Positions 9,270 to 19,056 of a stretch of DNA of 19,653 nt are shown one piece after another. Source of the stretch: Neolecta irregularis DAH-3. Lineage: Eukaryota > Ascomycota > Neolectomycetes > Neolectales > Neolectaceae. The DNA lies in assembly GCA_001929475.1 (NCBI GenBank), contig LXFE01000503.1:1-19653 (forward strand), in the 5' to 3' direction. Each line of letters starts with the position of its first letter. The first letter of the stretch is position 1. The notes under the pieces were generated by a model. It did not search any database and was not told the DNA's origin. It saw nothing but the letters and a program-made list of their open reading frames with translations. The position numbers and the translations under genes were made by a program.

Positions 9270-10080
9270 ATGCCAGAAATAAATCCGGGATCTGTGAAAA
9301 TGGCTGATCTGTGCCGCGATCTGCGTACTGGCCGGAAATCTCGCTGTACAGATCAAAGTACAAAGAGAGAACCGCTCTCAATATCGTCTAATCCTAATAC
9401 CAATACTACCACCACCCCTTCAGGTGCCCCCCAAGTCAGAGTCGTAGACGGCCAAATCGTAATCGACGAATCATCTCTCCAGGTAGACAGGACACTGCGT
9501 GACGCAGACCCCGCACGGCACCTCGAATACATCGAAGAAAGCTCCATAAACCGCAGAGTAACCTGCTTGACCTGGGGAAAACAACTCAAAAACGAAAAAT
9601 GGGACTCCCAGTCAACCCTGCTCTTTTACGAGGTTTCTCTATTTCCCTGCCTTCTAATACCAGGGCTTGAACCTCTGGGGCACAGACTTTGAAATGATTG
9701 CCCAAATGTTTCCAAACAGAAACAGACGCAATATTCGAAATAAATTTAACAACGAAGAACGCAAAGATCCCTCAAATATAACTCTCGCCCTCCGCACAAA
9801 AAAACCACTAGGTGCGTTGATTTTATACCAAACTAACATAGACTTGGAGGAATACAGTAGACTTGCTGGGACCACATTCCGCAGCATCGTTGAAATAGAA
9901 GCTGATCTAGAACAACTCAAAACAGACTTTTATTCCACAAGAAAGGAAAACCAAAAAGCTGCAGAACGATTGCTCCAAGAGTCAAAGCAGTCTCTACCGA
10001 ATGAAAAGAAAGAATCGTCTATACAGCCAGATGAAGAAATAGTCGGCCAAATCGATATGAATATATACTCTAGTACATAA
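9270..10080 (+). CDS. BDP1: TFIIIB subunit Bdp1 (B''), SANT domain, short form
   Basis: Bdp1 joins TBP and Brf1 in TFIIIB, which recruits RNA polymerase III. Exons 9270..9632 and 9664..10080 with one 31-nt intron give 259 aa. Conserved blocks are MPEINPGSVKMADLCRDLRTG at the start, VVDGQIVIDESSLQVDR, and a SANT/Myb-like domain (about residues 100-160) with WDSQSTLLFYE joined across the intron to GLNLWGTDFEMIAQMFPNR, then RRNIRNKFNNEERKDP. A Glu/Lys-rich coiled C-terminal tail follows. Known Bdp1 proteins are often 500 aa or more; this one lacks the long N-terminal region and begins almost directly at the conserved LC.DL.TG motif. Either the protein is truly compact or there is an upstream exon: gtgagt at 9247 to ccag ending at 9276 is a 30-nt candidate intron that would place exon 1 antisense inside BRE1. 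Confidence 0.88.
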
Positions 10081-10213
10081 ACAAAAAGATCTCCTTCTCT
10101 CCTATATTTTAGTATTATTACCTCTTTTTCTTTTGTACATTAAATATTTTAGCTACATCTCTCTGTTTATAATTTAGGTGCGCCTCGTCAGCCTTGCTCC
10201 GCGACTTCTCATC
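10081..10213. other. BDP1-RAD23 intergenic spacer
   Basis: This 133-bp spacer must contain the BDP1 3' end and the RAD23 promoter (same strand). It is T-rich with several tatttta and tttgtac runs suitable for 3' processing. I see no specific element. Confidence 0.4.
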
Positions 10214-11490
10214 ATGAAATTGACTCTGAAAAACTTGAAACAGGAAAGGTTTATAGTCGACGTCGAACCTTTTTTCACCGTATCCTAAGGTAATTTTCCA
10301 TCTGATAATCTAGATCCTCCAGGTCAAGGAAAAAATCACACAAGATCAAGGTTATGACGTAGCTCAACAAAAATTGATTTATTCCGGTATTTACTTGGCT
10401 GTGATTTCTTAATTAAATATAGGACGTATCCTCGCAGATGACCGGACAGTCGAGTCGTACGATATCAAAGAAAAAGATTTCGTGGTGTGCATGGTTTCAA
10501 AAGTACGATTTTTGCTGTTAGGAATTGACTTTCCAGCCAAAAATTGCTCCAGCTGTTAAACAGGAAAAAGAAAAAGAATCAACTGCTGAGCCTGAAAATG
10601 CACCTGCAACTGCACCCGCAAATGCACCTGAAAATGCAGGGTTTGGAGATACAGGCGCCCTGGCAACTGGTCAAAACAGGGAAACTGTAATCGCCAATTT
10701 GATGGAAATGGGATACGAAAAAGCTCTTGTAGAAAAAGCCATGCGCGCAGCATTCAATAATCCAGACCGCGCAGCAGAATATCTTCTCACGGTATTCTAC
10801 TCTATAAATTATTTTAAAACATCAGGGAATCCCTCAACATCTAGCAAGAGAAACACCTTCTCAACCAGCAGCACCATCCACTCCGGCACTAACTTCTCAT
10901 CCTGACCTTGGAAACTTGTTTGAAGCAGCAGCCCAAGCAGCTCAATCTACCCGAAGCAGACCAGCAGCATCCACAAGCGATTCTAATCCGCTATCTTCAA
11001 TTTTAGGCGCTGGAGGTGAAGGAAACCTCGATTTCCTACGTGAAAACCCACAATTCCAACAACTTCGTCAAATGATTCATTCACAACCTCAAATGATCGG
11101 GCCAATCCTCCAACAACTAAGCGCTTCAAATCCTGAAATCGCTCAATTGATAACTGATCATCCTAATGAATTTCTACGGATTTTAACTGATGGAGCGGCT
11201 GGTGGTCCTGTCGATGATGAAGAAGGAACGCTACCTCCAGGCGCAATCCAAATCCAAATCACAGAAGACGAGAGAGCAGCTATAGAAAGGGTGAACACTT
11301 TTACCTGTTATTTTTAACCTGTATAGTTACAGGACCTCGGATTTGACAGGAATGTGGTAATTCAAGCTTATTTCGCTTGCGACAAGAATGAAGAGGTTCG
11401 TTTTACTCTTGATTCTCTTTTTTCGTATTTATAATTTAGATGGCTGCGAATTACCTGTTTGAACATGGCCATGATGATATGGAGGAATAA
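10214..11490 (+). CDS. RAD23: UV excision repair / proteasome shuttle protein Rad23
   Basis: Rad23 carries ubiquitinated proteins to the proteasome and stabilises Rad4/XPC in nucleotide excision repair. Seven exons, 10214..10279, 10314..10386, 10423..10502, 10537..10791, 10826..11290, 11327..11395, 11440..11490, give 352 aa. Domain order is canonical: ubiquitin-like (1-73, MKLTLKNLKQERF, QQKLIYSGRILADD), UBA1 (about 118-160, VIANLMEMGYEKALVEKAMR), XPC-binding/STI1 (about 212-282, LDFLRENPQFQQLRQMI), UBA2 (about 305-350, LGFDRNVVIQAYFACDKNEE). The UBL-UBA1 linker is an Ala/Pro/Asn repeat-like run. The UBA2 acceptor is chosen at 11326 (gtatag), giving AIERLQDLGF as in the family; a second acceptor at 11332 (ttacag) would drop LQ. 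Introns are 34-44 nt, all GT-AG. The gene ends HGHDDMEE. Confidence 0.96.
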
Positions 11491-11666
11491 TAAACCAGTC
11501 GTTTTAGTCTTCCTTTCATTTGTACAATTCAATCAGATTGCATCTAGACTTGATTATATCGTGATTATTTCAGTTTCTGCAATACTTGCTGAATTGATAA
11601 TGGTACTGATTCCCGGGATAATAAAGTTCCACGGAATTTAAAAGAATTCCCAAATAGAATACACAA

Positions 11667-12127
11667 TTACCCGCCAATCTTTTTCCACTTGAAAAATGTA
11701 AAAGCCGGTTGAATGACTATTCTTGAAAACCATGGCATGAGCATGAAACTCAACCCTACTCGAACCGGTAACAAAACCTAAATATGTTCATCAAAGAATG
11801 AAATTATACTGATACCTTGACAACAGCCCAAGCAGCCGCAAGTTCAAATACCATTCTAGCACTTTTCTCCACATCAAAGCGGACAAATCCCAATTTCTGA
11901 ATCATCTTTGCCGTTTTTTCGGAACCAGCTTGGATGTTCTGCGTTCCTATAGGTGGCGTCCACTTTAACCAATGAAAAATATAAAATAAGATAGGGATAG
12001 GCGCGATTGCTGTTATTTCATGTAACACTAAGAAAGAAACTATATGCGGCAATGGATGAGCTTTAAGACGCTGAGTGTATGGTAATAATCGGTTTGAAAG
12101 ACGTTTTGAAAGGCGCAGTGGACGCAT
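11667..12127 (-). CDS. FLILHELTA/Mrx11-family mitochondrial protein
   Basis: Two exons, complement(11667..11777, 11816..12127), with a 38-nt GT-AG intron encode 140 aa. The basic, hydroxylated N-terminus (MRPLRLSKRLSNRLL) looks like a mitochondrial presequence. The signature HPLPHIVSFLVLHEITA matches the fungal FLILHELTA family, to which I believe yeast Mrx11 belongs; members are small mitochondrial inner-membrane proteins of unclear role. A first membrane segment covers about residues 29-52. After the intron, VLLPVRVGLSFMLMPWFSR matches the conserved second hydrophobic segment of the family. RAD23 converges from the left with 176 bp between stops. The family call is fairly firm; the function is not known, and a link to mitochondrial gene expression is only by analogy with yeast MRX proteins. 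Confidence 0.85.
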
Positions 12128-12515
12128 TGCGAAAATATGTTTTTGTGAGGTGTATTTGAGACATTGGAACTATATTGCACTAGTGTAATTGCGAGCACTT
12201 TGATGAAATAGCGTTATGTCGAACTGCCTGGATCCAAAGGTAACTACGTATATTGAATATTTGGTTCAGGCGCTACTTATTAGGCATGCGCTCAGTTTAT
12301 TTCCCGTCTTACATATCGGGTGGCACGGCCTGTGATAATCCTCAATAGGTAAAGTGCTGCTCACTGTATGTAATATTTGATCTCCGAATGTGGGATACCT
12401 GCAAGTTTCTATAGTAACTCCCAGAATACGTAAATTTCAGTTTAAAGATACCCAATTCAGACAAAAGATGAAAATGAATATACACTCCTCTTACGAATTT
12501 CGAGATAATGATGTC
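12128..12515. other. Intergenic stretch between VPS3 3' end and the Mrx11-like gene
   Basis: This 388-bp stretch separates two minus-strand genes, so it should hold the VPS3 3' UTR and terminator (high coordinates) and the promoter of the Mrx11-like gene (low coordinates). No tRNA, repeat or convincing reading frame is visible. A plus-strand open frame at 12390-12614 has no family character and overlaps the VPS3 C-terminus in antisense. Confidence 0.5.
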
Positions 12516-15500
12516 TTATGCCGCTTGCGATGCTTCAGTTTCCAGATACCCACCTTCTTTAGCATAATAATCAATCAAAGCAACACTCGCATTAACATGT
12601 TCCAGCCGTCTTAGCGTTTTCGTAATTTGAATTTCTCGCTTTTGTTGAACCAGTCTTCGTAAAGTCGACGTTAGAAACCCTGATAAAATATCTACAGACC
12701 ATGAATCTGGTATGACTTCCAGAACCTGCTCTTGTCAGTCTACACTTTTCTATTATTTATCTCACCATGTTTACATCAAGACACGTGCCCCATCGATCAA
12801 GTATTCGACAAGTCTGAACAAGTCGATCTTCGTATTGAGGAAGAGAAAGGTAATCTACCAATAACAAGGAAAATAAATCCTCTCGAGTCTTTTCAACATC
12901 AATACGATCATTACGGAGAAACGATGAAATGGTTGTTCCTCCATTCAAACAATATGCTTCAGCGCCTTCAAAGTCCTTTAAATCATGAGATAGCAACCGA
13001 ATAGCTTCCGCGTGACGATTAAGCTGGATAATCAATACCTTGACCAAAATTTCTCGTACCCTTCCATACAAAATAATCAATTCAGCGAGCAAGAAATATT
13101 GCTCTCTTTGAACTCGTTTGAGAACAGCCTCCGTGTCATAATCAAATACACCTTGAAGAAGATTCAACAGTCCAACTCTGGTATTTGTAAATTCATGGAT
13201 TTTGGGATTTGTAGATGGTGTCAAAGTAGACAGATACTCGATATACGAAGGCTTTGTAAATGGCATGCGACGAAAATGATCAACTGTGGCCTCTATATTC
13301 GCTCTAACTCCAATGTCTTCAAGGGATGAAAGGATCTTTGTGATGTAAAGGTTGATTAATTCATTGTAATATTTCGGTTCCTGATGTTTGTCGATGTCAG
13401 CTGTAGGAAACATACCAGTTGCCTTTCCTTAAAAACTAGGAATTCAAGGTATTCCATGTACGCCTCGGCACTTTTATCTCCCAGCTCTTGTAATATATCA
13501 TCGATTTTAAAAGAGCGTGATATTCGATCGTCCATGAAAATCGAAATGCCCAGTTTTGGAAACCGTTCTACGAGCCATGTTCCGTATTTCCAAATCAATA
13601 CCAGGTCATCACATTGCAACAGAAAGTTGGTCAGCTTCTCGGGACCGTTCTGAAATTCTTGATCGACCCAAGTACCGTCGATAAGCTTGGCCCACGTTTC
13701 CAGGATATCTCGATCAAATTTCTTCGATTCAAACAATCGCCCGAGCAGGAAATATCGTCCTTTTTCTTCCAACATTGTGACTGCTTCCTCGAAACAGTCA
13801 ACACCACCATCAATCAAGTCTTCCAATTCAACTTTAGACTCAAAAGTCGTTGAATTCAAAAGAATCTTGAGAAGAACGTAATCAACGACTCGAAAAAGAT
13901 TGTATCCTGCATCTCCAACACCAACACTTCCAAATCCTTTTTTCTCACGAAAGAAAGACATGTAAGCTTTCAACATTTGTGAAGCTGAATCTCGGAGTTC
14001 GGTTAGTATATCTTCTGAAACGTCTGGACCGTGTGTATTTTTGACTAGCGGTCAGTACTAGCAATAGGCGAGTCATATGCTTATGTCCTCAACAGACGAA
14101 ATATGTTCAACGACGTCTTTCACTCCTCTATATACCCAAATATCTTGGTTTCCTAGAGTCGAGAATTCAGGGAATAAACGAACGAGAAGACGAGGATCGG
14201 CATTTCCAAGCTTGAAGACTCGTAGCGCGTCGTCAAACAAAGTTCTTCCAAGATACAAAAACCCAGCTTTTTGATGTGTATATGATAGCTCATGATACTT
14301 TACAGTAAGCACGGATAAAGTGAGTTTAGTACAATTCGCTCGGCTTGAGGGTTTCCTGGCTCTAGCGTCTTGAACGATTCCTTTGCAGTAACAAGGGCTT
14401 CTTCAATTTCATTGTTGCCCAACAGTTCATCAAGATGAATTAATTGGGGTGTAGTAACTAAACATCCAACTTTCTGTCCACCCGCGACAAATATTCTTGC
14501 AGAAACAGTGGAAATTCTTTGAGCTACTTCAATTTCTTCCATTCTTCGATGGATATGTAGAGGAGTAGAGGGTTCAGAGGGAATTTGACAAGTTGTCGAT
14601 TTCGGAACCGTTCGCAACTCTACCATCGCGAGTTTTTCGGCTAAAGAAGAGATTGTTACGCTGCAACCTCGAGAGACACGACAGAGGGTTGTCGAAGAGA
14701 AAATGTCGGATGTATTGATCACTTGTGTTGGTTGTTGAGAGAGAACATTGTGTAGTTCGATCATTCCGCCTTCTGATAACGCAGCCACAAAAGGAAATTC
14801 GACAGCTAAAGGTCAAAAGTGTTTAACGAACTGCGAATACCAATCGATTTGGGATACTGTGAAAACATCAGTGTTCCACGAGTGACATCACCGTTCATAT
14901 CAATAAACATGCCAATCCCATTGTCACCACCGGGCGGACCTGAAGTAACAAGAAACTCATCCTCTCCCACACAAGCAACTAATGGTAGATTGCTAGAATT
15001 TTTCACGGGTTCTCCTTGAGTGATCTCGATAAGCGGGATCTTTCGGATATTATCAACATCGATAAGATCATAAGTAAGAGCATTCGCTACACAAGCAATA
15101 CTTCCCCGCTGGCAACCAGCTATAGCGCCGGAATAATCGACATCCTAATGTCTCAGTTGAGTCGGTGAATATCTTACTTTGATAAGCTTGACATCCTCGC
15201 GACTGATACTGACGATGCGGATGAGACGCTTCGCTAACACAGTGAGTGAAACAGATCCATCTGCTTCTGTATGTCCTTCCTTTTCGATATCTTGGAAAAC
15301 AGCGTTGACTTCCTTGATACGTCTTGATGTTGCAGGGGTAAAATTGGGAAGAGTATGAAAGAATAGGGTGTTATCTATATTCTCGTCATTGAAGTTGTTG
15401 AATTGTAGTGGTACTGCAAAGGACAACGGCTCTTTCAATTTGCGGAAGAAGAAGAAGATTAGTGATTGGTTTTTTCAAAGTCCCAATCTTTTGTCTCGAT

Positions 15501-15786
15501 GCAATTGAATAGGATGGAACGACCTGATGTTTAGATTTTTGGCCTTGTGCAACGAGTACATTGACTGATGAACTTTCTTTATCAACGACAAAGTGTAAAA
15601 CTTGGCCTTCCGTATTTCCTACATATAAATGATCACCTAACTTTTGAAAATTACTCATGCATAGTCAAATATACCATAAGCTTCTGCACAAGTAGTCGAT
15701 GTTGTAACTGATGAATCCCTCTCAGATTCTCCCTCTTCCATAGACAATTCATCTAATAAAACCTGAAAGGTATACGGCTGCTGCAT
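12516..15786 (-). CDS. VPS3: Vps3/TGFBRAP1-like CORVET tethering subunit
   Basis: Nine exons, complement(12516..12728, 12766..13380, 13416..14044, 14081..14297, 14333..14805, 14841..15144, 15178..15374, 15415..15636, 15675..15786), give 993 aa, close to yeast Vps3. The N-terminal CNH beta-propeller (about 1-330) includes TCAEAYGDHLYVGN (completed across intron 1), GTLKKPITNLLLLPQIERAV, LCNNTLFFHTLPNFTP and MFSQYPKSI. The Vps39-type domain 1 follows (YTHQKAGFLYLGRTLFDDAL, ADPRLLVRLFPEF), then alpha-helical repeats and the C-terminal Vps39-type domain 2 (VLEVIPDSWSVDILSGFL, RRLVQQKREIQI). CORVET binds Rab5/Vps21 and tethers early endosomes. The CNH and domain 2 sequences resemble Vps3/TGFBRAP1 more than Vps39, the main alternative. 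Intron 6 (14080-14045) has a GCATAT donor and a tactgac branch-like motif; no GT donor gives the right phase. The start is the ATG that makes MQQPYTFQVLLDEL. Confidence 0.9.
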
Positions 15787-15939
15787 TTGCTATGACTGAT
15801 TCTAATATTTTTTGATCTCTGTTACGAATGGCGGCATAAATCATCAATGTCGTCAGTAGGAGATCAACCTCAACCTCCACTGATTGGGTTATTCTTTGTA
15901 TCCAAACCCAATCAAAACTAATACGAATCGCAGCAAAAA
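15787..15939. promoter_or_regulatory. Shared 5' region of VPS3 and COY1
   Basis: The divergent start codons are 153 bp apart. A long minus-strand open frame crosses this stretch (to about 15964) but has no conserved character and lies upstream of VPS3 in a different frame. Bidirectional promoter function is inferred from position only. Confidence 0.45.
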
Positions 15940-18152
15940 ATGCCGGAAAGCTCAGGAAATTCATTTCAGAGAGCGCTGGCTGTTTGGAGAAGTATGGCCG
16001 TTATCCATCAGATAGCTAATGTTCTAGATGTCAATCTATCCACATTACAGAAACAACTCCATTCGCAAGGATCAGAAATAATAGAAGGACAAAAGGAATC
16101 CTTGCTCAAACGGAAAGACCTTTCTCAAAAGACCAAAGATTTCCGAAAACTATCAGAAGAGGAGAAAACAGGAAATATAAAGGGGTTATTAAAGGGTACG
16201 TTTCTCTCTCTACCGGCATCACCTATTAATCAAGAGCAGCATACCAAAGCGAAATTGATGCTCTTACAAAGCGATCCAAAGTCTCTGAGAGCGCCTTCTT
16301 ATCATTGCATAATTTACTTGCAAACGCGCCGGATCCATATCCCCTTCTTGAACTTATGCGTAATCGAGCTATTTCTAGTGCATGGTTAATGGACAGTCGA
16401 CCAAGCAATCGCTTTTGATGAAACAGAGCATCTAGCCAAGGAAAACGCGGAACTGAAAAAACAAATTGTTTCTCAGTCGGATGTTGCTGATCTTGAAAGA
16501 AGATTGGCCAAAGCCCAAGAAGATGTTGTGGCTCTTTCCAGAGAGAAGGAACATGCGAAAGAAGTAGAAATGAGGGCTCTATTTGAGGAGAAGGAGAAAA
16601 ATTGGGCCGAGCGAGAAGCTGAATTACACCGGCAAGTCAACGAGGCAAGAGATCTGGTCAGAGATATGGCTGCTTCCCATGAAGCTACACAGGCGAGACT
16701 TAGTGCTCATGATAAGAAAACCGGTTTGTCTGCATATTATGGCAGACTGACAAGATAGACGAGGGTTTGATAGGACGACTTGCTGAATTGGATATCGCTG
16801 CCTCTGATCTCGAGCGGGCAAATCTTCGAATTGTACAAGTCGAACGACGAAACGAAGAACTTTGCAGTGAAATCGCTGCTTTGCGGAGTGGAAAGGGCAC
16901 TGGTGCTGAAGTGAAAGCCGAAAAATTCCAAGAGACTCTTAAAGTTCTTGAAGAAGACTATCACAATCTAACTCGAGTGCTGGAACGAACCAACTTGGAG
17001 CGTCGGATTGAAAGCGAAAAATTGCAAAAGATGATTGCCTCTTTGGAAAAAGATTCGAGTCGAAAAGGTGAAGATCTGAATACTTTGAGAAACAGGTTGA
17101 AGGAACGCGAAGACTATGATGAGATTAAGAGAGAGTTGGATATCCTCAAAGCAAGATTTATACTTCGCCATATCTAACACTCAGCTCATTGAATTTTCCA
17201 CAATCGAAGAAGAAATTTCAGAGAATCCATCCACCGAAGAAACACTGCGGACTAGTTTGGAGAAACTCCTTCTTTCAACCAACAAGAAACTCAACAATGA
17301 TCTAACATTGCTTCGAGTATACTCTTCCCTGAAATACAACTGATGCAAGGTTTCCCGCTCTGACCTGGAAGAAAATCTCCTCAACCTCCAGACAGATCTC
17401 GACCTGGCAAACAGAGAACTTTCAGATCAAAAACAGTTGGCTGCAAAGCTTGAAGAAGATCTTTCAAGAATACAAGATCGCAGACCACCAACGTTGGGTG
17501 CACCCAGTGTTATAGGAACAACGCGTCATTCCAGATCAATACGCCAGTCCAGTCCTGCTGATTCAATCATCAATTCTCGTGAAGATTCGTTATCAGGAGT
17601 CCTTGAAAAGCCGGATACATCTATTCTTCCTATAATAACCCAGCAAAGAGACCGCTTTAGATCCAGGAACTCAGAACTGGAGGATGAACTTCGTCAACAA
17701 TTTGCTACGATCTCCGCATTGCGAAGCGAAGTCCAACAGCTGCAAAAAGACAATTTGCAATTGTATGAACGATCAAGATATCTGGGAGATTATCGTCGTG
17801 GTGACCTGGCTATCACAGTCGGCGAAGGCTCCCAGTTAGAACGATATCGCAACCAGTACGAAAAGTCTGTTAATCCTTTCGAAAATTTTAGAGGAAGAGT
17901 TGTTTTCTTTGTTCATTCGTTGGCTGATAGTTTAAGGAAACAGCTAGAATCTTGCGATCGCTAAATCCTATTGAAAGAGTGATATTAGCGTTCATGAGGA
18001 TAATGATGTCTAATTCATATACAAGGCATCTATTTGTGGTCTATACAGTTGGGTTGCATATTCTTGCCATCATCTGTCTTGGGAGATTTACTTCGCATGA
18101 TATGGTTGTCCCTGAGCACGATTGGATAGTTGAAGGCAAGGATCATACGTGA
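15940..18152 (+). CDS. COY1: Golgi coiled-coil membrane protein CASP (Coy1)
   Basis: CASP/Coy1 is a tail-anchored golgin acting in retrograde intra-Golgi traffic. Eight exons, 15940..15991, 16028..16195, 16237..16359, 16397..16723, 16759..17150, 17185..17316, 17350..17898, 17931..18152, encode 654 aa. The family blocks are in order: FQRALAVWR, GSEIIEGQKESLLKRKDLSQ, AAYQSEIDALTKRSKVSES, DPYPLLELM, RLAELDIAASDLERAN, DEIKRELDILKLIEFS, SILPIITQQRDRFRSRNSEL, ALRSEVQQLQKDNLQLYE, and the tail LNPIERVILAFMRIM followed by one membrane segment (about 612-633, LFVVYTVGLHILAIICLG). The middle is almost all coiled coil, with a Ser-rich break near SIRQSSPADSI. Intron 5 (17151-17184) has a GC donor (GCAAGA) and a strong ctaacactcag end; the unspliced frame hits TAA. 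Intron 1 (36 nt) is in frame without a stop, so its removal rests on the family spacing. Confidence 0.93.
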
Positions 18153-18244
18153 CAATACATTCCTTTAAATAGTTGGATTGTTTATATAGCATTAATTATT
18201 GGTTGTATCATTGCGGATACAAAATAGTAAATTTTAAAGCAATG

Positions 18245-19056
18245 TCAACAGTTGCACTCTGATATTTTCTGGCAAACTTGCTCAAATCCATTGGTAATTA
18301 CCCAATTATCCAACACATCGTCCGAAGTTATATGTTCATTTCCAGGTCGGACAACAAGCCCAGTCTGCATTCCAGCCGCCCTAGCAGCATATGTTTCTAT
18401 ATCTATTAATTTATGCCAGATACCATTGCACCTCTGGATATATCACTAAGAAATAGAATGGTTCCAGGAGAAACACCAACACTCTCAGCGATATTCTCAT
18501 AGCTCTGTCTTTCATTCTTATACCCAACCATACTAGGATCAAAGTATCCCTTTATATACCTCGTTAAATCTCCTTTGTCAGAATAACGGAAGAGAGATTG
18601 TTGTGCTGAAACGCTTCCGCTGGAGTAAATATAACAATCAATGCATTCGAGCAGTGGAACAACGTCAGCGTAAACTGGGGCTTTAATCACCCTTGATTCA
18701 TACGCCAATCTCCAAATCTGACCTTGCAATTCTTTCAAGGCGGGCATTTTTGAATCCTCTTTAATAAGTGACTCGATGAATTTGGGCACTGTCCGAGCAG
18801 TCAATGATGAGTCCTAGAGGTCATGCTGTGAATCCAAGAGACAATCTTGTACACATTTCTGGAAGAGTGAAAGATATTTGTTGTATGGTGGTTCAGAAAA
18901 ATTGATACACTTGATTGTGTCGATGGCATACGGGAACTTTACTGTTATAAGATCTTTTCAATATTGTGATTATACCAATGTCCCGCGAACAAATGCCAAT
19001 GGAGTAGTCGTTCCTTCAATATCGAGCAAGACAGTGGTGATCTTTGATCCTGGCAT
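18245..19056 (-). CDS. UTR4: Enolase-phosphatase E1 (Utr4), methionine salvage
   Basis: This HAD-superfamily enzyme enolises and dephosphorylates 2,3-diketo-5-methylthiopentyl-1-phosphate to the acireductone. Four exons, complement(18245..18402, 18432..18813, 18853..18936, 18976..19056), encode 234 aa (yeast Utr4 is similar in length). Motif I is LLDIEGTTTPLAFV with Asp12 and Glu14 as nucleophile and family acid residue. Motif II is YSSGS (118-122), motif III Lys154 in GYK, motif IV LFLSD with Asp179. Family blocks ALKELQGQIW, KAPVYADVVP, AARAAGMQTGLVVRPGN and VITNGFEQV are present. The stretch between DVVP and YIYSSGS is about five residues shorter than in homologues I remember, dropping the usual Trp-Lys...Gly loop. 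Introns are 29, 39 and 39 nt, all GT-AG. COY1 converges with 92 bp between stop codons. Confidence 0.95.

Noticed and set aside
8563-9381. A 272-codon minus-strand frame overlapping BRE1 exon 1 in another frame
   Set aside because: Arg/Ser/Cys-rich composition typical of an out-of-frame reading; the true BRE1 frame has the conserved N-terminus.
10435-10450. A 16-base exact match (cagatgaccggacagt) between a RAD23 exon and 19538-19553
   Set aside because: One copy is well-conserved Rad23 coding sequence (ADDRTVES region). No flanking similarity extends the match, so chance is the simplest explanation.
12390-12614. A plus-strand 74-codon frame
   Set aside because: It overlaps the VPS3 C-terminal exon in antisense and has no recognisable character.
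15749-15964. A 71-codon minus-strand frame upstream of VPS3
   Set aside because: It spans the divergent promoter in a frame different from VPS3, and the conserved VPS3 start lies at 15786.
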